Assembly: GCA_020283715.1 (NCBI GenBank)
Contig: JAIQCW010000232.1
Span: 1-50,827, forward strand
DNA: 50,827 nt
Direction of reading: 5' to 3'
Source: Cytauxzoon felis
Taxonomy: Eukaryota > Apicomplexa > Aconoidasida > Piroplasmida > Theileriidae
The notes beneath the pieces were generated by a model. The model ran no database searches and had not been told where the DNA came from. It saw nothing but the letters and a program-made list of their open reading frames with translations. The position numbers were made by a program, and so were the translations under genes. Below are positions 44,720 to 50,827 of the stretch, piece by piece; position 1 is the first letter of the stretch, and every line of letters starts with the position of its first letter.

Positions 44720-47700
44720 ATGTCAAGGGAAGGTGTATGGAGTGTAGCACTAGACGATGCTACGGTTGATTTGGTGCATATAAAGTTGAAGAAGGATTGT
44801 TCAATAGACAGTGAAGAATATAGAACATTGGTATTGGAATATGTTAATGATATAAAATTGTCTAATAATAATGTATTATCAATATCACAAGGTAATTATT
44901 AATAAATTATAAATTACTATAAATTAGGTATAATAACATCATTAGGTGTATTAATTAAACCAATTGGTAGTGTAGATAACTCTTGGTATGATAAATATAA
45001 GAATCTGGTCATTGGTAATATAATTATCGAAGATTCTACATATAATTCTATCAATAGAAATGATAAATATATTAATGATGACTTCCCTAGTGATAAAATT
45101 ATTATAGGAGAAGATATTAATCCATTCATATTGAACATTAAATATCTAGGCATTGGTTCATATTATCATATCAAATCCCTATATCATTATTTTATAGGCA
45201 TTAATAATAATACATCAGAATCATTATGGTTTAAACTTAATGTCATCTCTAATTGCCATACTTCAACTTTAAAGCCACTCATATTTACCGGAAAAGTAAT
45301 TTTTAATAGAGTCTTAAATATCAATATCTATGTGTATGATAAACATTTCATACTATTGGAACTCTTCAATACCAATGGTTCTTTCATAACCAAAATAATT
45401 TCATAACACTTTAGCAAAATTAGAACTCGAAATCATAGACTTGAAAATTAAAGATTTAAATTACGAAGATACACTAGTAAGTAATACATATTTATACCCA
45501 GCTATCATTACTCTTTCTTCACAATGTGATATCATTCATATGAGGTCTTTCCATTCGCCGTTCCACATTAGGTCCTTTCGCTTCCACTCGGCGTGGTGCC
45601 TTCCCTATTTAGTTTCCCTCAAACTCCCTGAGATCGTTTTCGGTTAAAGACCCTGAGTCAACCGGAGTTGATACTCTACTTCTAGCACAATTTAATGAAC
45701 TCATCAATAAATATGAAGTTAAACTTGAACAAATTGGTGCTTCATACAAAGCGCGCCCTGATACAAATGGTACAATTAGTGTTTCAGATGTAACTGATGA
45801 TACTGGTGCATATAAAGGTTTTAAACACGATCTTGGTGGAACTACTTATACTATAAACCGTATGACAATCCATGGACAGGTAGTAGATATTGATGATTTA
45901 AAGGGTACTAGTACTATTTCTGGCAAACGATACGTATTTGTATATTTTAAAAATAATGACAGCAATAATGAAAGACCACTATTGATATGTTTAGCTGTAA
46001 ATGATAGGGAAGCTGATAATAACAATATTTGGTATAAGCGGATTAAAAATGGCGATGACTATTTATGGCAGAAGGATGGAACTACTTTTCAAAGTATAAA
46101 ACCAGGTGGAGAAGACGGAAATACAATCGTTGATGAACTTAAAAATCAGCTCGATACAATTAATAATCAAGTTGGTACTAAAGATAAAGGTTACCCTAAA
46201 CCAGAACTTGTCGTAACATTAGACTATGCTGCAAAGAGTGATACAGCTGAAATTAAATATCGGACGGGTGATAAACAAGTTATTGTTACACCAATATCTG
46301 GTACAAGTTTCAAGGGTTATAAGCATGATCTTGGCGGTCAGGTGACTATAGATAAAGTTAAAATACATAATATTGACACAAAAATTACTGGTGATGATCT
46401 TCGTAATAAACGATACGTATTTGTATATTATGCTGCATCTGGTGATGAAAATCTTCATAAGCCATATTTAATATGTTTGGCTAAGACAGATGGAGTCGAT
46501 AACGAGAATAATAAATGGTATAAACGTGAGACAGGTCTCACATGGACCGATGACAGTACTAATTATAGTAGTAAAGATCAACGCGAATTAACGACCTTGC
46601 AACTAAACTCACTCAAATTAAAAGTACACTTGAAAGTGCTTCTGATACAGGTTATACTCCATTAGGTTCTATTGAAATTGATATAAGTCAAGCGCCTCAA
46701 AATCCTGCTACCAATACTGATGGAGGCAAGTATGGATCTGGAGGTATAACGATTCAAGTGTCGAAGCAAGTTGTTAAACAAAATGATCAAGCTAGTGCTA
46801 AAGAGAGTGAAACGTGGAGATGCCATAAGCATTTTAATACTTCCGGATTTACACTCGGAAAGATTACACATAGTGATGTTACTATGAAGACTCCTAGCAG
46901 TGTAAATCCTCCATTGAATGATAATATGAATAAGCAAATTGAACGAGACGGTGCTATATATGTTTATTATAATGATCCTAATAACATAACTCAGCCTAAA
47001 GTAATATGTATATCTAAAGATAATCCTGCTACTACTTCTAATAACACGTGGTATAAGGCAGGTACCGGTCCCGCTGATTGGAGTGAAGATACAACTAATT
47101 TTAAGAATACAAATCCAAATAACGTTCAAGAATCAGCACTTAATACAGCTACAGCTACTAGTAGCCTTACTGTTCAAGGTAGTACCAATTATGTAATTAA
47201 ATTAGACAAGAGGCCCCGTACTACGGGAAATATTCAGTATAGAACAAAGGATATAATTACTGTTACGAAGACAGATGGTGCTGAAGGCACTGCTGTACCA
47301 GCTAATTATGTCAGGTATACACATACACCTGATAGTCCAATTAGTGATACAATTACATATAAACATAATGGCTTTGACTTGACATTCGATCAACCTCCTA
47401 CGGGAAATGTTACAGCAGTTTATGTTTATTATGAGAAAACTAACGACACAGATAACTAATTCCCTCTAATTGTTTGTATCAAGAAATCAGATAATGAAAC
47501 AACGACTTACGCATACCATAAGAGAGGGAATACATGGACGACAATTAGTACTGATCTTGATAAGGTTGATCCCGATGATCATTGGCCTCAAAAGGAAGTT
47601 CCTACTAAAAGCGTAAAAATCATTGCAAAAATCCTATCAATATTATAAACCTGGAAGCGATCTACGGGAACTGGAAGGGGAAGTAAATAGAGGAGCCTCC

Positions 47701-47773
47701 ACGGCGAGTGGGAAGACAAGGTGGATTGGAACTGGGTGGAAAATTTCTACAGGATGAAGAAGATATTGTATAA
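44720..47773 (+). CDS. Unrecognised spliced gene with a 2.3-kb last intron
   Basis: Starts MSREGVWSVALDDATVDLVH at ATG 44720. An in-frame 34-nt-class intron (about 44893-44927) joins SISQ to GIITSLGVLIKPIG. A further intron (about 45380-45416) joins LLELFNTN to AKLELEIIDLKIKDLNYEDT. That exon ends at a strong donor, GTAAGT at 45478. The next in-frame acceptor (TTTCTACAG) is at 47752, giving a seven-codon last exon 47753-47773 (DEEDIV). The predicted protein is about 250 residues, rich in beta-type strands (FILNIKYLGIGSYYHIKSLY). I do not recognise it. The long intron holds the FAINT pseudogene between two half PQ elements. Losing the true last exon to that insertion is the alternative. Confidence 0.5.
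45535..45640 (+). repeat. PQ half-element R14a, left of FAINT pseudogene
   Basis: It has words CATTCGCCGTTCCAC, TTCCACTCGGCGTGG and a diverged P (TTTAGTTTCCCTCAAACTCC, CTGAGATCG) but no Q. Module P is in + orientation. Confidence 0.85.
45641..47648 (+). pseudogene. FAINT-domain protein pseudogene fragment
   Basis: About 2 kb coding for at least four FAINT-type repeats, each with a RYVFVYF or IYVYYNDPN strand, a PLLICLA/KVICISK strand and a W-containing end (NNIWYKR, NTWYKAGTG). It has no ATG-plus-signal-peptide start: the frame opens directly out of the PQ half-element. One base is missing or extra near 46590, where the frame changes. An in-frame TAA at 47457-47459 interrupts the last repeat, which continues as FPLIVCIKKSDNETTTYAYH to a stop at 47646-47648. 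It is flanked by inverted half PQ elements and sits in an intron of the 44720 gene. The family is normally secreted; this copy looks dead. Confidence 0.75.
47655..47740 (-). repeat. PQ half-element R14b, right of FAINT pseudogene
   Basis: It has CGATCTACGGGAACTGG, AAGGGGAAGTAAATAGAGG, then CCTCCACGGCGAGTGG. This is the reverse complement arrangement of R14a, so the two form inverted ends about 2 kb apart. Confidence 0.85.
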
Positions 47774-48116
47774 ATTTTTCATGTATATAAATAAAATCAA
47801 TATATAGTACATCTTACCCTTTGTTTTAAAGCCAAGAAACCAGATTAACCTGGTATATAGTATTCAAAATGAAGTATTATCGAAAGGTTCGATCATATTT
47901 ATAAAATGGTGAGTAATATAATTAGATTTTACTGATTGTTATGGCAGGAATGTCAGGCAGTCATCATTTAATAGAAAGTATTTGTTATGGACTAATATCC
48001 AAATATAACTTTTATTTATAAAATCTGTGGTGTGTATATGTAGATGTGTATTTTAGTATAGACTAAGTACATTTAAAGAGATTTAATAATATTTAATTTA
48101 TAAATTTATATGTAAT
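47774..48116. other. Intergenic, nothing seen
   Basis: AT-rich stretch between two + strand genes. No ORF, repeat or structure stood out apart from A/T runs before the 48117 start. Confidence 0.5.
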
Positions 48117-48639
48117 ATGTATAATTTCATTATAATCGCAATATTGTTTGTATATTTTGTTAGTGTTAGATGTGATGTTACTGATCAATCGGAGGGTGTA
48201 AACGACATCGACAAGCGTTACGCGGCTGCGGAATCGTTTAAGTTACAAGAGGATATTAAATCATTGAATGATAGTAGTGAATTGATTAAGGATTTGAAAA
48301 GGTATGTCTGATGGCGTTTTCAAGTTAGTTGTATATGACTATACTATAGAGAACATGAGAATATTGAGAAGGAGCTTGAACAATCGGTTGAGAATACAAA
48401 GTTAAATGATTTGATAAAGAAACGTGATGAACTGTTGGTTAAAATAGCGTCAATAAGTAAAACATTACGTATTGAACATGATATCGCGTTTCCTGGTACG
48501 CTAATTTTGTATAAAACACGTCAATATGCCTATAGAATTGAAAGATCAGCCAATAATTATAATCGCTAAAAATAAAGATGATAATAAATTAATAGCGAGT
48601 CAATTAGCACATATTGACGGTAAAATTTTTATAAAATAA
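48117..48639 (+). CDS. Small secreted coiled-coil protein, unrecognised
   Basis: Three exons (48117 to about 48301, then about 48349-48519, then about 48560-48639), giving about 145 residues. A signal peptide (MYNFIIIAILFVYFVSVRCD) is followed by an acidic helical region (AAAESFKLQEDIKSLNDSSE) and a clear coiled coil (IEKELEQSVENTKLNDLIKK, ELLVKIASISKTL). It ends DIAFP then ELKDQPIIIIAKNK. No family was recognised. The signal peptide and the absence of a later membrane segment suggest a secreted or vacuolar protein. It is followed after 11 bp by another small gene on the same strand. Confidence 0.65.
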
Positions 48640-48650
48640 CGATAATTTTG

Positions 48651-49189
48651 ATGATAAATTTAGGATTTGAAGATTTTATAAATAATATTCAATCTCCTTG
48701 TAATATTCTGGAGAATTTGCGAATTAAATCATTGGATTCAACAAAGTATGTGCATGTAACATTTACACACTGATTGGTGTAGGAACGATATGAAGGACAT
48801 ATTTGTTATGGAGCAGAAAACTTTGGATTCTATGGGTATTAAGGAGCGTTTAAATTATGGTAAGTTGTAATTGTAAGGAATTGCCGTCTATAATACTTTT
48901 GTTGCATGATTATGTATATTATACTTTATAATGTTCAAATTATAAACATGTATGGACATTCGTTTAATTATACCAAGGAAATATAAGGGATATTTTTACA
49001 ATTAATATCCTAGATGTAATGATTGTATAGACCTGAATTATAGTTAATAAATCCCAAAGGTGTAATAATACATTATATTAATATATAGACCGTAATATGA
49101 TTGAACACTATGAGCTCATAATGCAAGAAATTGAAAAGGGTATAGAATCAGTCAATAATGAAATACAATCTTCCTGGAAGTACTATTAA
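48651..49189 (+). CDS. Small helical protein of 90 residues, unrecognised
   Basis: Exons 48651-48745, 48783-48859 and 49089-49189 total 273 nt and join in frame with GT-AG sites. The second intron (229 nt) is long for this region. The protein is helical throughout (MINLGFEDFINNIQSPCNIL, DIFVMEQKTLDSMGIKERLN, IEHYELIMQEIEKGIESVNN) and ends SSWKYY. The pattern resembles a small coiled-coil subunit of a larger complex, but none can be named. Confidence 0.6.
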
Positions 49190-49405
49190 TAATAAGGGGT
49201 TTCATATCATTGCCACATATTGTGGGGAATTAGAATATATTTGTAAATAAACTCTCATACTATAAAGTGATTACATAAGCAGGTCAATATTTTAATTTGA
49301 ATGATAGTTATAAATGTGTATATGTAAACGTTGGAATTTGTAAATTTATTATTGGAATAATTAGTATTAATCCTCGACATTCGGGATTATGTTGTATAAT
49401 TGGAT

Positions 49406-50827
49406 ATGTTCAATCCAAGGCCATCGAGTGGCATAAGCCATAATTTCTCCAAGCAGTCGAATATTACGACTTCACTTGACCATTTTACAGATGATTCTTA
49501 TCTAAATAAACCAAAAATCAATAATACCAGTACAATAGAATCCTCTATCGATGAAATTAAACACGTAGTCAATCTCGATCCTCACCGCATCAATAAAGAA
49601 CTTGATGTCACAAAAAATGTCGTCGAATTAGCCATGGATGGCATATTCGATAAAAATTACCTACTACAACTCATGTACAATTATAATAAATATTGCAAGT
49701 TCTCAAGTGATACACCCACATTCCGTTTCGTCGATGTCAATGTTAAAGAATATGAAACACACGAAGATAAAATCAAAAGAAGTATATATACTAAACCCGA
49801 TAGTAAAAAACCTTACTTTGATCAATTCTCTAAAGGACTCAAAGGTACGTTTTAATCCATAATCATAAACGATTTATCCCCACCATCCATATAACGTCAA
49901 ATCCTACTCTTCATACCACTCGCCATTCGACCCGAGGTCCAATCCATCTTTCTTCGTCCTCCGTCAGCTCTCCACCTGAGGTCCAATCAAACTCTTCTTC
50001 CACTCGGCGTGGAGCCTTCTTCTAAATACCTATCTCTAAAGAGTAAAGCCACTCCCAGAGATCGTGGCAAGGATAGTGATTGGACCTCAAGTGGACTACC
50101 CGTAGCTGATCTCAGGGAAGCGGAGGGGGAAGTGAATAGAAGAGGCCGTCTGCAAGACGAACATAAAATTGTAACCTCTGGTGGAATGGCTAGTGGAGAA
50201 GACATACATTGAACCTCAAGTTGAGACTTGACGATCTACTAAAATATTCAACTTTATGGTGTTTAATTATATATATTATGAATTTCATTAACGATTTATA
50301 GGTAAAACTGGTCATGGTGTTCGTATGATGTATAGGGATGATGAAATGCGTCGTAATGATGGTGTAATTGGTGTTGAGACGAATGGTAGATTGGATAATG
50401 GTTATGATACTCGTCGTGGTATTACTGATTGGAATGAGAGTGTTTTACTATCTAGTTTGAAATTGAAATCTACTGATGGTGATGTTAAGAGGAGTTCATT
50501 TATGACACCGAGTATGAAATATAAGGATTTGAATTATATGAATCAGAGGAGTATATCTCATGAATTTAAAACTGGTTTACATCATAATTTATCACATGAT
50601 CTTAGGAGTGATGGTGGATGGAAGAGTGATAGATTATCATCATTTGAAAGTAATAAAGAGATGGGTCTATTGCATACATTAGCTAATAAAGTTTTCCCTA
50701 TTAAGAATACTAGTGTTGTTAATAAAGAAGATCAATCATTATTAGAACGTATATTAGATACTCCTTTAGATAATCATGAGGATAACAAGCCAAAGGTATT
50801 TACTGAAGATAAGACGAGATTATTTGA
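49406..50827 (+). CDS. Unrecognised protein, runs off the window
   Basis: Exon 1 starts at ATG 49406 (MFNPRPSSGISHNFSKQS) and ends at a donor 49845. Exon 2 starts at 50302 and is open to the window end. The splice gives GLKGKTGHGVRMMYRDDEMR in frame. The visible 300 or so residues are hydrophilic: a helical acidic part in exon 1 (INKELDVTKNVVELAMDGIF) and a Ser/Asn/Asp-rich exon 2 with repeated short basic turns. No domain was recognised. The 457-nt intron carries PQ copy R15. Exon 1 ends balanced to C-rich on the + strand, and exon 2 begins extremely G-rich, the strongest such contrast here. Confidence 0.6.
49898..50226 (-). repeat. PQ repeat copy R15, intron of the terminal gene
   Basis: Reverse orientation with an extra left word set. 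Both strands stay open for more than 60 codons across it (+ strand reading YLSLKSKATPRDRG and [15 protein letters not shown]). Skew goes from G15/C19 (49741-49860) to G35/C8 (50281-50400). Confidence 0.93.

Noticed and set aside
47457..47459. In-frame TAA in the FAINT block as an intron or recoded stop
   Set aside because: No GT-AG pair removes it in frame without losing repeat core strands, and the block also has a frameshift and no start, so decay is simpler.
49987..50212. Overlapping ORFs on both strands over R15
   Set aside because: They are the stop-free frames of the repeat. It lies in an intron bounded by good splice sites, so they were not called genes.
2938..50226. CRISPR array or tandem repeat
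   Set aside because: The PQ copies are dispersed kilobases apart, in both orientations, with shuffled modules and no regular spacers, in a eukaryotic genome.
1..50827. tRNA or rRNA genes
   Set aside because: I looked for tRNA B-box-like GGTTCRANTC patterns with a matching acceptor stem and for rRNA-like GC-rich blocks. None was convincing, but an exhaustive covariance search was not possible.
1..50827. Skew explained by gene direction alone
   Set aside because: The same C-to-G jump occurs within single genes on both strands (R4, R6, R11, R15), where transcription does not change direction. It may still contribute at 4.9 kb and 24 kb.

Overview
This is nuclear DNA of a piroplasmid apicomplexan in the Theileria/Cytauxzoon/Babesia group. 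It is AT-rich and densely packed on both strands. Many introns are only about 35-45 nt long. It carries a secreted FAINT-domain (DUF529) protein, a family typical of Theileria and relatives, and a perforin-like protein with apicomplexan features. I cannot name the species from sequence alone.

Layout: 1-560, 3' end of an XRN1-like exoribonuclease (+). 1040-1903, secreted FAINT protein (-). 2264-4831, perforin-like protein, six exons (-). 5014-6567, organellar phenylalanyl-tRNA synthetase (+). 6880-12595, CC2D2A/CEP76-like C2 plus transglutaminase-like protein, five exons (-). 12715-14394, dihydroorotate dehydrogenase (-). 14531-17582, NSF/Sec18 (-). 17664-20438, one or two unrecognised Asn-rich and coiled-coil proteins (-). 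20630-24026, exportin-1 (-). 24.0-26.0 kb, gene-poor. 25980-28160, CDPK-like kinase (+). 28881-32600, fused TYW3-kelch-TYW2 wybutosine enzyme (+). 32631-33148, PHF5A/Rds3 splicing factor (+). 33240-37102, eIF5B (+). 37208-38463, membrane RING E3 (-). 38709-42169, SPX-EXS phosphate-exporter-like protein (-). 42277-43779, DPH7-like WD40 protein (+). 44720-47773, unrecognised gene (+) whose last intron holds a degenerate FAINT pseudogene. 48117-49189, two small unrecognised proteins (+). 49406 to the end, an unrecognised protein running off the window (+). Most genes are housekeeping genes for translation, tRNA modification, secretion, nuclear export, pyrimidine synthesis and phosphate handling. 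They do not form a pathway cluster.

The striking content is a GC-rich, modular, fold-back repeat family (called PQ here), with about fifteen copies in 50 kb. Copies lie in introns, between genes, and once or twice inside an open coding frame. At nearly every copy the + strand changes from C-rich on the left to G-rich on the right. This happens whatever the direction of the gene or of the element. Between copies the skew drifts back, giving a sawtooth. That is the signature of bidirectional replication origins, and it suggests that the elements mark or act as initiation sites, or as another strand-asymmetric mutational centre. The elements are made of short hairpin modules, one showing paired base changes, and one pair of half-elements brackets the captured FAINT pseudogene.
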